Positions 44,990-53,800 are shown, numbered from the stretch's first letter. The stretch is 64,000 bases of DNA from Streptomyces sp. Ru73 (GCF_002920575.1 NZ_PQSQ01000027.1:1-64000), one strand, 5' to 3'. Numbers and translations: made by a program. The notes: generated by a model from the sequence alone, not told the origin.

Positions 44990-46318
44990 ATGGCCGGTGC
45001 AGAACAGTCAGCTGGTGGAGAGCTCGCGGACTTCCGCAAGCGGGTAGAAGAGCTGCGGAGTGCGCGCACGCTTCCGTCGCAGGAGCAGCAGCCGATGCTG
45101 GACGCTGCCCTTTTCGAGCTGCAGCACGTCGTCGACGTGCTGCTGCCGCGCTATGAGGAGCTGGCCGCCGCGGCCGGCCGCAGCAACGGGCCGCGCGCGG
45201 GGACGGAGGAACAGCAGCTGCTGCGCGCGCTGTTCCAGCGCACGCCGTGCGTCGTCGCGCTGCTCGACCCGGACACGGTGGTCCGGCGGCTCAACTTCGC
45301 GGGCACGATCCTCTTCGGGATGCGCGCGGGGTACGCCACCGGACGGCCGCTCACCGGCTCGCTGGCGCCCGAGGTCAGGGCCGCCTTCCGCTCCCAGGTC
45401 GCCGCGGTGGCCCGGAACGAGGGGGACCGCAGCATGGCCGTCCGGCTGCTCCGTACGCCGGAGGGACCGGGCGAGCCGCTGCGCGCGACGATGACGGCGC
45501 TGCGGCCCCCGCAGGAGCCGGGCAACGCCGTGCTCACCGTCTTCCACACCGGTGGCGGCGCCTTCCCCGCGCACGACATGCTGTCGGGGAACAGGACGTG
45601 GCGCGAGGACGAACATCCGGTGAACCATACGGAGCACCAGCGGGATTGTGCCGCGGCGCCGCCCGCGCGGCGCACCGTGCCGCCCGCCCGGCGGGTCCCC
45701 GACACTCCCCGGCGCGTCTCCCGCGCGCACCTCGCGGAGGTGACGCAGGGCGCCGAGCTGCTGGACCTGCTGGACGACACCACCACCGCGCTGCTGTCCG
45801 GGCCGCCGGCCGGCCCGGCCGCCGACCCCGGCACGCCCCCGGCCTCGGTGGAACGGGCGGTGCGGGTACTGGCCGGCCGGTTCGCCGACTGGGTGGTACT
45901 GGACGAGGCGGCCCCCGCGGAGAAGCCGGATCCGGACGGGCACGCGCACGGGGCGCTGCGCCGCACGCTGGTCCTCGGCCCGAAGGAGGACGACGCGCTC
46001 GCGGCGGCCCTGGCCGGCCAGGACCCGGCCGACTGCCCGCTGGTCGACAACGCCGCCCGGACGGGCAGCAGGGCGCTCCAGGCGCGGCCGGACGACATGG
46101 CGGCCTTCGGCCACGACGAGAAGGGCGCGCACTTCCTCGCGCGCGCCGCCGTCACCTCGCTGCTGTGCGTACCGCTGCGCGAGCCGGACGGCCCCGTGCG
46201 GGGCGTGCTCACGCTCTTCCGCACGGGCGCCCGGCGGGCGTTCAGCCTCGCGGAGGCCGGGGTGGTGGACCGGCTGTCGCGCCACCTGGGACTGGCGCTG
46301 CGCGACACCCGGCCCTGA
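44990..46318 (+). CDS. PAS and GAF domain sensor protein
   Basis: 442 residues from the ATG at 44990. A helical N-terminus is followed by a PAS domain (about 80-180; LFQRTPCVVALLDPDTVVRRLNFAGTILFGM) and, after a Pro/Arg-rich linker, a GAF domain (about 265-435; LLSGPPAG to LRDTRP, with AAVTSLLCVPLREPDGPVRG). No output kinase or phosphatase domain is present. It may pass a signal by protein contact. It sits convergent with the SigB/F-type sigma gene, 22 bases away, and divergent from the GAF-ANTAR gene. Confidence 0.85.
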   Translation: MAGAEQSAGGELADFRKRVEELRSARTLPSQEQQPMLDAALFELQHVVDVLLPRYEELAAAAGRSNGPRAGTEEQQLLRALFQRTPCVVALLDPDTVVRRLNFAGTILFGMRAGYATGRPLTGSLAPEVRAAFRSQVAAVARNEGDRSMAVRLLRTPEGPGEPLRATMTALRPPQEPGNAVLTVFHTGGGAFPAHDMLSGNRTWREDEHPVNHTEHQRDCAAAPPARRTVPPARRVPDTPRRVSRAHLAEVTQGAELLDLLDDTTTALLSGPPAGPAADPGTPPASVERAVRVLAGRFADWVVLDEAAPAEKPDPDGHAHGALRRTLVLGPKEDDALAAALAGQDPADCPLVDNAARTGSRALQARPDDMAAFGHDEKGAHFLARAAVTSLLCVPLREPDGPVRGVLTLFRTGARRAFSLAEAGVVDRLSRHLGLALRDTRP

Positions 46319-46340
46319 GGAGCGCCGTCCGGCACCGCGC

Positions 46341-47300
46341 TCACGACGTGGCGTACTCGCCCTGCCGTGCGCCGACCTGGTCGGCGAGGCGCCGGCAGGT
46401 GCGGCTGATGATCCGGGAGACGTGCATCTGGGAGATGCCGAGCCGGTCCGCTATCCGGCTCTGCGTCATGTCGCAGAAGAACCGCATGTAGAGGATCTCC
46501 CGCTCGCGCTCGGGGAGTTTGCGCAGCTTCGGCTTGACCGCCTCACGGTCCAGGACGAGGTCGAAGCCGGACTCCAGCGAGCCGAGCGTGTCGGCCAGCG
46601 AGTAGCCGTCGTCGGCGCCGGGCAGTTCGGCGTCCAGGGAGAGCGTGGTGAAGCTCTCCAGCGCCTGGCTGCCGAGCAGCACCTCCTCCAGGGACATGCC
46701 GGTGTGCTCGGCGATCTCCTCGGGGGTGGGCCCGCGGTCGTCCACGCTGCGGGTCAGTTCCTGCCGCGCGGTACGCACGCGGTTGCGCAGCTCCTGCACC
46801 CGGCGGGGCACGTGCAGGCCCCACATGTGGTCGCGGAAGTGGCGCTTGACCTCGCCCACGATGGTCGGCACGGCGAAGCTCTCGAAGGCACAGCCCCGGT
46901 CGGGGTCGTACCGGTCGACGGCCTTCACCAGGCCGAGCGCCGCGACCTGCTGGAGGTCCTCGGCGGCCTCGCCGCGGTTGCGGAACCGCAGCGCGAGCCG
47001 CTCGGACATGGGGAGCCAGGCGCAGACCACGCGCTGCCGCAGCTCCTGGCGTTCGGGGCCGTCCGGCAGCGACACCAGCCGCCGGAAGTCGCCGGTGGTG
47101 TCCGGCGCGTCGTGGTGTGAGTGGCGGCTGCGCTGCCGGGGCGCCGGCGGGGCCTTGCCCGCCGTGACCCGGCGCTGCTTGCTGCGGCGGGCCGGCTTGC
47201 CCGGCGGCCGGCTCGGGGCCTGCTCGGTCCGCCGACGGGTGGTGGTGCGCTGCTCGGGACGTTCTGGGGTGTGCTGCTCGGCCTGGGATGTCATGGGCAT
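46341..47300 (-). CDS. RNA polymerase sigma factor, SigB/SigF/SigG family
   Basis: 319 residues from the ATG at 47300, with GGGAG upstream. A basic disordered N-terminus (about 1-65) precedes region 2 (about 88-150; NRGEAAEDLQQVAALGLVKAVDRYDPDRGCAFESFAVPTIVGE), region 3 (SVDDRGPTPEEIAEHTGMS) and region 4 (LREREREILY-like LPEREREILYMRFFCDMTQSRIADRLGISQMHVSRI). It is a general-stress or development sigma factor. A longer isoform from a GTG at 47384, also with a ribosome site, is possible. A SigB-like promoter upstream suggests autoregulation. Confidence 0.93.
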   Translation of the reverse strand: MPMTSQAEQHTPERPEQRTTTRRRTEQAPSRPPGKPARRSKQRRVTAGKAPPAPRQRSRHSHHDAPDTTGDFRRLVSLPDGPERQELRQRVVCAWLPMSERLALRFRNRGEAAEDLQQVAALGLVKAVDRYDPDRGCAFESFAVPTIVGEVKRHFRDHMWGLHVPRRVQELRNRVRTARQELTRSVDDRGPTPEEIAEHTGMSLEEVLLGSQALESFTTLSLDAELPGADDGYSLADTLGSLESGFDLVLDREAVKPKLRKLPEREREILYMRFFCDMTQSRIADRLGISQMHVSRIISRTCRRLADQVGARQGEYATS

Positions 47301-47429
47301 GGTCTGGGCTCCCTGATCCGTCGACTCAGAGTCCGTCGAACCCGTGGAAGCGCGACCGGCAGAGGCGCACCCGTCATCAGTCACACGACTTTCCACGGGC
47401 GTGCCTCCGGTCCGAAGCACGGTTTTCGC

Positions 47430-47454
47430 GTGCCCTGCCCCCTTGGCCGTAAAC
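47430..47454 (-). promoter_or_regulatory. SigB-like promoter for the sigma factor gene
   Basis: Read on the minus strand: GTTT (47454-47451), a 15-base spacer, then GGGCAC (47435-47430). The Streptomyces SigB consensus is GnnT-N14-16-GGGTAC/T, so only one base differs. It would start transcription about 40 bases ahead of the GTG at 47384 and about 120 bases ahead of the ATG at 47300, consistent with autoregulation. Remaining bases of the 47301-47630 gap show no other gene. Confidence 0.5.
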
Positions 47455-47630
47455 ACGGGCCGGGCAGATCTCTTCGCACCGTGCGCACCGCGCGCTTACG
47501 CGCCCCGCCCTCCCGGCCGCCTCCCGACCGGCCGTACTCCCCGCCGGAGTTACCCCATCCCGGTTCCCCACACCGCTCGGCCGGTACGAAAAACCGCCCG
47601 GCGCGCGGTCCTTCGCCGGGGCGAGCCGGC

Positions 47631-48089
47631 TCAGCCGGGTGTCCGCGGCGGGGCCACGGGCGCTTCGTAGTACCGGACGGTGACCGGCGACCGCCCGCCC
47701 CAGTCCTGCCGCTCGGTCCCGGTGCACCGCCAGCCCCGCCGCTCGTACAGCGCGATGGCGGCCGTGTCGGCGGCGTGGACGGCCAGCACGGGCCGCAGCC
47801 CGCCGGCCGCCGCCGCTTCCGTCACCGCCCGCAGCAGCCGGCCGCCCAGCCCCTGGCCACGCGCCGCCGGGTCCACGTAGAGCCTGCTCACCTCGCGCCC
47901 GCACAGCGCGGCGTGGCCCGCGACGCGGCCGTCCGCGTCCTCGGCCACCCAGGCTCCGGTCAGCCCCTCAGGAGTCAGCCAGGCCGCCGGATCGGCCGGC
48001 CAGGCGTACGGATAACCGCTGTGCAGGTGCACCGCGCGCAGCACGCGTACGCACGCGGGGAGGTCCGCCACTGCCCGTCGTCTGATCAT
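47631..48089 (-). CDS. GNAT N-acetyltransferase
   Basis: 152 residues from the ATG at 48089 (MIRRRAVADLPACVRVL); the extended ORF is read-through in a non-family frame. Motif A is VSRLYVDPAARGQGLGGRLLRAV and motif B AADTAAIALYERRGW. It acetylates an amino group of an unknown substrate. The start is divergent from the CBS gene, 114 bases away. Confidence 0.9.
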   Translation of the reverse strand: MIRRRAVADLPACVRVLRAVHLHSGYPYAWPADPAAWLTPEGLTGAWVAEDADGRVAGHAALCGREVSRLYVDPAARGQGLGGRLLRAVTEAAAAGGLRPVLAVHAADTAAIALYERRGWRCTGTERQDWGGRSPVTVRYYEAPVAPPRTPG

Positions 48090-48203
48090 CCGGCCATCGA
48101 ACCACGGGGCGGGCATGGCGGCGGGCGTGCCGGGTACAGCCTCCAGCGATCCCGCAGTCGGCCCGCGTGAGCGCAGGAGCGGAAAAAGGAAGGCGAGCAG
48201 GCA

Positions 48204-48650
48204 ATGGCACAGTTGGTACGGGAAGTCATGACGCCGGCCGTGACCGCGGTGCACCCCGATGCCTCGCTGGTGGAGGCGGCACAGCTGATGCGCGCGCACG
48301 ACATCGGAGACGTCCTGCTCTCGGAGGACGGCAAGCTGGTGGGGCTGGTCACGGACCGGGACATCGTGCTGCGCGCGGTGGCGGACGGGGTGGACCCGCT
48401 GAGCGTGCCCTGCCACTCGGTGTGCACGCCGGAACCGGTCACCGTCGGCCCGGAGGAACCGGTCTCGGCCGCGGTGACGCTGCTGCGCCGGAACGCCGTA
48501 CGGCGGCTGCCGGTCGTCCAGGACGGCGCCCCGGTCGGCATGGTGAGCATCGGCGACCTGGCCCGGGCCCAGGACCCGGACTCGGCGCTGGCGGACATCA
48601 GCGGCGCCGCGCCGGACGACGGGCCCGGCGGCGCGCCCGGCCGCGGGTGA
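48204..48650 (+). CDS. CBS domain pair protein
   Basis: 148 residues from the ATG at 48204, with AAAAGGAAGGCGAG upstream. Two CBS domains in tandem: VMTPAVTAVHPDASLVEAAQ ... KLVGLVTDRDIVLRAV, then VCTPEPVTVGPEEPVSAAV ... APVGMVSIGDLARA. Such stand-alone pairs bind adenine nucleotides and sense energy or stress. The C-terminus is disordered Gly/Pro-rich. The next gene starts 53 bases later on the same strand. Confidence 0.92.
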   Translation: MAQLVREVMTPAVTAVHPDASLVEAAQLMRAHDIGDVLLSEDGKLVGLVTDRDIVLRAVADGVDPLSVPCHSVCTPEPVTVGPEEPVSAAVTLLRRNAVRRLPVVQDGAPVGMVSIGDLARAQDPDSALADISGAAPDDGPGGAPGRG

Positions 48651-48703
48651 CGCGGCCGGGGCCGCTGTCGCCTGTGGGGGCCGCGTTGGGGTAGACGTGG
48701 CTC

Positions 48704-50185
48704 ATGCGCACTGTACTGAGCACCTGGGACCGCAAGACGTTCAACGGGGTGGCCGCCCGGCACTGGCCCGGCGCCGAGCGGATCCTGCCGAAACTGAGCC
48801 GGGCCGCCGACCACGGGCTGCTGTGGCTGGGGTCGGCGGCGGCCGTGGCCGCTTGCGGCGGGCGGCCCGCGCGCCGGGCGGCGCTGCGCGGCGTGGCCTC
48901 GCTGGCGGTGGCGTCCCTGACGGTGAACACCCTGGGCAAGCGCTCGGTACGCCGGGAGCGGCCGCTCATGGACGCGGTGCCGGTGATACGGCAGCTCGCC
49001 AAGCAGCCCTTCACCACCTCCTTCCCCTCGGGACACGCCGCCTCGGCCGTGGCCTTCGCGACCGGTGTGGCCTTCGAGAACAAGTGGTGGGGGCTGGCGC
49101 TGGCGCCGGTCGCCGCCTCGGTCGCCTTCTCCCGCGTCTACACCGGCGTGCACTACCCGGGCGACGTGCTGGCGGGCGCGGCGCTGGGCGCGGGCGCCGC
49201 GTTCGCGGTCCGGGGGCTGGCGCCGACCCGCGCGCAGATGGCGCCGCCCGCCCGGCCGCGCGCCGACGCGCCCGCGCTGCCGGAAGGCGAGGGGCTGTTC
49301 GTCGTCACCAACCAGGGCTCGGGCCAGCGCACCGGCTCGCACAGCGACCAGACCCAGGTCATCCATGACGTACTGCCGCAGGCCGAGGTGACCGAGTGCG
49401 GCCACCAGGGCGCTGCGCCGCTGGACAAGGCGCTGCAGGCCGCTGCCGAGCGGGCCGCGGAGCGCGGCGGGGCGCTCGGCGTACTGGGCGGGGACGGCAC
49501 CATCAACGCGGCCGCGACGGTCGCCCGGCGGCACGGCGTGCCGCTGGCGGTGCTGCCCGGCGGCACGCACAACCACTTCGCGTACGACCTGGGCGTGGAG
49601 ACGATCGCCGAGGCGGCCCGGGCGGTGGAGACGGGCGAGGCCGTCGCGGTGGACCTGGCGCGGTTCCGCCCGGGCGCCGGGCAGGAGTCGACGTACTTCC
49701 TCAACACCTTCTCGATCGGCGCCTACCCGGAGCTGGTACGGATCAGGGAGGAGTGGGCAGGCCGGATCGGCGCCTGGCCGGCCGGAGTGCTGGCGGCCTG
49801 GCGGGTGCTGCGCACGGCCGAACCGGTGTCCGTCGAGATCAACGGCAAGCGACGCGAGCTGTGGACCCTGTTCGTCGGCAACTGCGCCTACCGTGGCCTG
49901 GGTTCGGCACCGGTACGGCGGCACGACCTGGCGGACGGCGTGCTGGACGTACGGATGGTGCACGGCGGCCGGCTGGCCCGCACCCGGCTGCTCACCGCGG
50001 CACTGACCGGCGCGCTGCGCCACTCCCCCGTCCTCAGCGAGGCACGGCTGCGCACCCTGCGGATCGGCGGCCTCAGCTCCGGCACCGACCTGGCGTACGA
50101 CGGTGAAGTGGCCGCGGCCGCCGAGGAGTTGGCGATCGACAAGGAGAACGAGGCGCTGGTCGTCTACCGCCTCCTCCCGGAGTGA
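48704..50185 (+). CDS. PAP2 phosphatase fused to diacylglycerol-kinase-like domain
   Basis: 493 residues. The N-terminal membrane PAP2 domain (about 30-170) has all three motifs: GKRSVRRERPL, FPSGHA and SRVYTGVHYPGDV. The C-terminal lipid-kinase domain (about 195-490) has GGDGTINAAATVA, LPGGTHNHFAYDLG and SSGTDLAYDGEVAAA. Phosphatase and kinase of the same kind of lipid in one chain suggest turnover or head-group exchange of phosphatidate or diacylglycerol. This fusion recurs in actinobacteria. Confidence 0.92.
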   Translation: MRTVLSTWDRKTFNGVAARHWPGAERILPKLSRAADHGLLWLGSAAAVAACGGRPARRAALRGVASLAVASLTVNTLGKRSVRRERPLMDAVPVIRQLAKQPFTTSFPSGHAASAVAFATGVAFENKWWGLALAPVAASVAFSRVYTGVHYPGDVLAGAALGAGAAFAVRGLAPTRAQMAPPARPRADAPALPEGEGLFVVTNQGSGQRTGSHSDQTQVIHDVLPQAEVTECGHQGAAPLDKALQAAAERAAERGGALGVLGGDGTINAAATVARRHGVPLAVLPGGTHNHFAYDLGVETIAEAARAVETGEAVAVDLARFRPGAGQESTYFLNTFSIGAYPELVRIREEWAGRIGAWPAGVLAAWRVLRTAEPVSVEINGKRRELWTLFVGNCAYRGLGSAPVRRHDLADGVLDVRMVHGGRLARTRLLTAALTGALRHSPVLSEARLRTLRIGGLSSGTDLAYDGEVAAAAEELAIDKENEALVVYRLLPE

Positions 50186-50219
50186 CCGACCGGCGGCGCC
50201 ACATGCCGTCGCCCGAATA

Positions 50220-50237
50220 ATGAGACGGGACTCTCAT
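50220..50237. promoter_or_regulatory. Inverted repeat upstream of a methyltransferase gene
   Basis: ATGAGA (50220-50225) and TCTCAT (50232-50237) form perfect arms around six bases, in an AT-richer patch 79 bases before the methyltransferase start. It is a plausible operator, or part of the promoter, with no adjacent regulator gene. Confidence 0.4.
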
Positions 50238-50315
50238 ACTCCGAGATCGCAGCGTACGGTGTGATCACGGCGCGGCAGCGCGCCGTGACCGCGCCGACCA
50301 TGCGAAGGAGCAGCC

Positions 50316-51131
50316 ATGCCGCACGAGTCCGCCGTCTACACCCACGGCCACCACGAGTCCGTCCTGCGCTCGCACACCTGGCGCACCGCCGCCAACTCCG
50401 CCGCCTACCTGCTGGATTCGCTGAAGCCGCACATGAAGGTGCTGGACATCGGCTGCGGCCCCGGCACCATCACCGCCGACCTGGCGGCCCTGGTACCGGA
50501 CGGCTCGGTCACCGGCCTGGAGCACGCGCCGGACGTCCTGTCGCAGGCCCGTGCCGTGGCCGCCGAACGCGGCCTGACCAACGTCCACTTCGCGGTCGGC
50601 GACGTCCACCACCTGGACTACCCGGACGACTCCTTCTGCGTCGTCCACGCCCACCAGGTACTGCAGCACGTCGGCGACCCCGTACAGGCGCTGCGCGAGA
50701 TGCGCCGGGTCACGAAGCCGGGCGGCATCGTCGCCGTGCGCGACGGCGACTACGCCACGATGACCTGGCACCCGGCGGTCCCGGGCATGGACGAGTGGCT
50801 GGACCTGTACCGGCGGGTGGCCCGCGCCAACGGCGGCGAACCGGACGCCGGGCGCCGGCTGCGCTCCTGGGCCCTGGAGGCCGGCTTCGCGCCGGCGGAC
50901 GTCACCTGCACCGCGAGCGCCTGGTGCTACTCGACCGACGAGGAACGCGCCTGGTGGAGTGGCCTGTGGGCGGACCGCACACTGACCCCGGCGTACGCCC
51001 GGCGGGCGATCGAAGGCGGCCACGCGACACAGGCCGAACTGGAGGCGATCAGCGCCGCCTGGCGGGAGTGGGGCACCCGCGAGGACGGCTGGTTCGGGGT
51101 GCTGCACGGCGAAATCCTGTGCCGCGTGTGA
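50316..51131 (+). CDS. SAM-dependent methyltransferase (ubiquinone/menaquinone type)
   Basis: 271 residues from the ATG at 50316, with AAGGAG upstream. SAM motifs: KVLDIGCGPGTITADLAALV (motif I), VTGLEHAPDVLSQAR (II), FCVVHAHQVLQHVGDPVQAL (II to III) and RVTKPGGIVAVRDGDYATM (III). Its closest recognised type is UbiE/COQ5-like. It acts on an unknown small molecule. Start is 131 bases after the PAP2-kinase stop on the same strand, with its own probable promoter. Confidence 0.88.
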   Translation: MPHESAVYTHGHHESVLRSHTWRTAANSAAYLLDSLKPHMKVLDIGCGPGTITADLAALVPDGSVTGLEHAPDVLSQARAVAAERGLTNVHFAVGDVHHLDYPDDSFCVVHAHQVLQHVGDPVQALREMRRVTKPGGIVAVRDGDYATMTWHPAVPGMDEWLDLYRRVARANGGEPDAGRRLRSWALEAGFAPADVTCTASAWCYSTDEERAWWSGLWADRTLTPAYARRAIEGGHATQAELEAISAAWREWGTREDGWFGVLHGEILCRV

Positions 51132-51204
51132 GGACTTCCTGAAGGTCGCCCGGTGCTTCCGTCGGATGATCGCGTCGTCACGCTGTGCCAACTAGGCTCG
51201 CCCC

Positions 51205-51558
51205 ATGGACATTCTGGGAACCTCACTGCGCGTGTGCGTCGACGACCTCGATGCCGCGATCCCCGTGTACGAACGGCTGACGGGCGCAGAGGCGCAGCGC
51301 TTCCAGCGCGGCGGCGTCGCCGTCGCCGCGGTCGGCTGCTTCTTCCTGATGAGCGGCCCCGAGGCGGAGCTGTCCGTACTGCGCAAGATCACCGCCACCA
51401 TCGCGGTGACCAACGTCGACCAGGCCGTCGACGACCTCAAGGCAGTCGGCGGCCAGGTCATCGCCGGCCCCCTCGCCAGCCCCGCCGGCCGCAACATGGT
51501 GGCCCGCCACCCGGACGGCTCCATCTTCGAATACGTCGACCGGGTGGCCATCAGCTGA
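51205..51558 (+). CDS. VOC family (glyoxalase/bleomycin-resistance fold) protein
   Basis: 117 residues, one VOC domain of two beta-alpha-beta-beta-beta modules: LRVCVDDLDAAIPVYERLTG and VTNVDQAVDDLKAVGGQVIAGP, ending MVARHPDGSIFEYVDRV. Glu in IFEYVD may be a metal ligand. The function of such single-domain proteins cannot be told from sequence. Confidence 0.88.
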   Translation: MDILGTSLRVCVDDLDAAIPVYERLTGAEAQRFQRGGVAVAAVGCFFLMSGPEAELSVLRKITATIAVTNVDQAVDDLKAVGGQVIAGPLASPAGRNMVARHPDGSIFEYVDRVAIS

Positions 51559-51700
51559 CGTCCCGAGGCGTGCCGTCCACACCGCCCGGTCACGCAATCT
51601 GATCCCCCGTCATTTCCCTGAGCACCCTTGTGTACGGTGAACGGTTCGGGCTCCTCGGACCTCCGACGAGCCCGCCGCCCAACGCCACAGAGGGGACTCG

Positions 51701-52081
51701 ATGGGGGATCACAGCGACCTCACACACTCGGAGGCCGCGAAGAAGGCGGCCGCCCGGCGCATCCATGAACACCTGGGCCCGGACACCCACAAGGCCGGAA
51801 TCCTCGCCGCCGACGACACGGCAAAGGTCACAGGGCGCGGCGCCGGCGAATTGCGCGACTGGGGCATCGCCGCGGGCCTCCAACGCCGGCACAGGGACTG
51901 GGCGCGGCACGCCGGACAACTGGACCACCGGCTGCAGGAGGAGCAGTCGGGCCTGGCGGAACTCCGCGACACCCTCCTCGACCTCAAGGAACAGGCACGT
52001 GCGGCGCTGGACCCCGACGACATTCCCGAGGACCGGCCGCCTCTGCCCGGCCTCCCCGATTCCGGGGCGGTGCGGGGGTGA
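51701..52081 (+). CDS. Hypothetical protein, helical, first of an orphan pair
   Basis: 126 residues with GAGGGGACTCG upstream of the ATG. No family is recognised. The centre (about 48-105) is hydrophilic, rich in Arg, Glu, Gln and Leu, and may form a helical hairpin or coiled coil (LQRRHRDWARHAGQLDHRLQ, SGLAELRDTLLDLKEQ). No signal or membrane helix is present. Its stop overlaps the next GTG by four bases, so the two genes should work together. Possible secretion or membrane function is only a guess. Confidence 0.65.
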   Translation: MGDHSDLTHSEAAKKAAARRIHEHLGPDTHKAGILAADDTAKVTGRGAGELRDWGIAAGLQRRHRDWARHAGQLDHRLQEEQSGLAELRDTLLDLKEQARAALDPDDIPEDRPPLPGLPDSGAVRG

Positions 52082-52635
52082 TCGGGTTTGCCGTTCTTTT
52101 CTTCATTGCGGCGCTGGTGCTGGTGGGGGTGGGGTGTGCCGATCAGCGGAAGCTGTACTGGAAGCACATGGCGGGGAAGTACCGCGATCCGGCGGCTCAT
52201 GAGCCGTCCGATTCCGCGAACGTCTTCAGCCGATTCATGGCATTCGTGGCGGCCGCGATCATGGCGGGTGCCGGGGTGATGTGCGTGCACTGGTACGCCG
52301 ACGAGGTCTGGTCCGAGGACGAGTTGAGCGGCGCCGTCCATGCGGCGGGCAAGGCGCTGCAGGAGAAGGGCGGAGCCGAAGCCGGCTTCGAGGTCGAGCT
52401 CGCGCTGGCGGACGCGTCCGGCGGGAAGGGGGCGGTGGACGCCCTGGACGTGGCGGAAGCCGACGGCAGGGGAAAGCGTTTCGACATCAGGGCGGCGGGG
52501 GTCGAAACGCGCTTCTGCATGAGCATGCATGACGTGGAGACCGGACACGGGACTCTCGTCCCGGGCGGCGACGGGACGACCATGACGGTTCCGGAACACC
52601 GGACGGACGTGCGGGTCTCGCGCGGTAGGTGCTGA
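52078..52635 (+). CDS. Hypothetical two-helix membrane protein, second of an orphan pair
   Basis: 185 residues from the GTG at 52078, coupled by a GTGA overlap to the preceding gene. Two hydrophobic segments (about 2-20, IGFAVLFFIAALVLVGVG, and about 50-70, FMAFVAAAIMAGAGVMCVHW) flank a charged loop. A hydrophilic domain of about 110 residues follows, perhaps outside the cell, with one Cys (near 147) and ending in Cys. No family recognised. The beginning is slightly less GC-rich than its neighbours. Confidence 0.65.
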   Translation: MIGFAVLFFIAALVLVGVGCADQRKLYWKHMAGKYRDPAAHEPSDSANVFSRFMAFVAAAIMAGAGVMCVHWYADEVWSEDELSGAVHAAGKALQEKGGAEAGFEVELALADASGGKGAVDALDVAEADGRGKRFDIRAAGVETRFCMSMHDVETGHGTLVPGGDGTTMTVPEHRTDVRVSRGRC

Positions 52636-52660
52636 GCCGCCCCGGCCGCCGCCCACCGCA

Positions 52661-52697
52661 TGCCGTCCCGGTCCGGGTGGCCGACACCGGGACGGCA
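52661..52697. terminator. Bidirectional hairpin between convergent genes
   Basis: TGCCGTCCCGGT (52661-52672) pairs with ACCGGGACGGCA (52686-52697) around a 13-base loop, between the convergent stops of the orphan membrane protein (52635) and the oxidoreductase (52707). It can end both transcripts. Confidence 0.7.
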
Positions 52698-52706
52698 CGC
52701 GACGTG

Positions 52707-53630
52707 TCAGTCCACCGTCAGGACGATCTTGCCGCGGGCTCGGCCCGACTGGCTGCGGCGGAAGGCCTCGGCCGCCTGGGAGAGCGACAGGGCCGTGTCG
52801 ATGTTGACGGTGAGCTTCTTGGCGTCGGCGAGGTCCGCCAGGGCGGTGAGGTCGGCGCTGTCCGGGCGGACCCAGACCAGGTGGCCGCCCTTGTCGGTGA
52901 CGTCGTTCTCGACGATGGACGCGACCCGCGAGCGGTCCTTGAGCAGCTGCTGGGAGACGTCGACCGCGTCGCCGCCGACGAAGTCCGCCGCGGCGTCCAC
53001 GCCGTCCGGGGCCAGCGCGCGTACCCGGTCGGCGAGGCCGTCGCCGTACGTCACCGGCTCGGCGCCCAGCGAGCGCAGGAAGTCGTGGTTGTGCTCGCCC
53101 GCCGTACCGATGACGCGGGCGCCCCAGGCCACCGCGATCTGTACGGCGAACGTGCCGACGCCGCCGGCCGCCGCATGCACCAGCACCGTGTCACCGCTGC
53201 TCACGCCCAGCCGCTTCAGGGTCTGGTACGCGGTGAGCCCGGCCAGCGGCACGCCGGCCGCCTGCTGCCAGTCCAGCGCCGCCGGCTTGTGGGCGAGGGT
53301 GCGTACCGGCGCGGCGACCAGCTCGGCGAAGGTCCCGTGCTGGACCTCGTCCTTGCGTACGTACCCGATGACCTCGTCGCCGACCTGGTACTCGGTGGCG
53401 TCGGCGCCGACCGCCTCGACGACGCCCGCCACGTCCCAGCCGGGGATCAGCGGGAAGTGCACGTGCAGGATCGGGTCGAGGTAGCCGGCGAGGATCTTCC
53501 AGTCGACGGGGTTGACGCCGGCCGCCTTCACCCGGATCAGGACCGAGTCGGGTCCCAGCTTCGGATCGGGCTGGTCGGTCAGTTCGAGGACGTCGGGGTC
53601 GCCGTACTTGTTCGCGGTGATTGCCTTCAT
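52707..53630 (-). CDS. NADP-dependent zinc-independent alcohol dehydrogenase / quinone oxidoreductase
   Basis: 307 residues from the ATG at 53630. The GroES-like N-terminal domain (KAITANKYGDPDVLEL, GWDVAGVVEAVG) precedes the Rossmann motif HAAAGGVGTFAVQIAVAWGARVIGTAG. Catalytic zinc Cys residues of the true alcohol dehydrogenases are absent, so it is a quinone-oxidoreductase/MDR type. C-terminal GKIVLTVD is typical. It reduces quinones or enones with NADPH. Confidence 0.9.
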   Translation of the reverse strand: MKAITANKYGDPDVLELTDQPDPKLGPDSVLIRVKAAGVNPVDWKILAGYLDPILHVHFPLIPGWDVAGVVEAVGADATEYQVGDEVIGYVRKDEVQHGTFAELVAAPVRTLAHKPAALDWQQAAGVPLAGLTAYQTLKRLGVSSGDTVLVHAAAGGVGTFAVQIAVAWGARVIGTAGEHNHDFLRSLGAEPVTYGDGLADRVRALAPDGVDAAADFVGGDAVDVSQQLLKDRSRVASIVENDVTDKGGHLVWVRPDSADLTALADLADAKKLTVNIDTALSLSQAAEAFRRSQSGRARGKIVLTVD

Positions 53631-53800
53631 GTCGCGGTCCAACGAGTGACGGCGCCTGATCATTCCGCGCGCCGTGCGTACGGGTGACGCGCCGGCCGGT
53701 GCGCGGGCGCGGAGGCAGGTGTGAGAGTGCGGAGGCAGGTGGGCGGGTGCGCAGGCTGGCGTGCGGGCGCGCCAGCACCCGGTGCGCGAGCGCTCATCGC

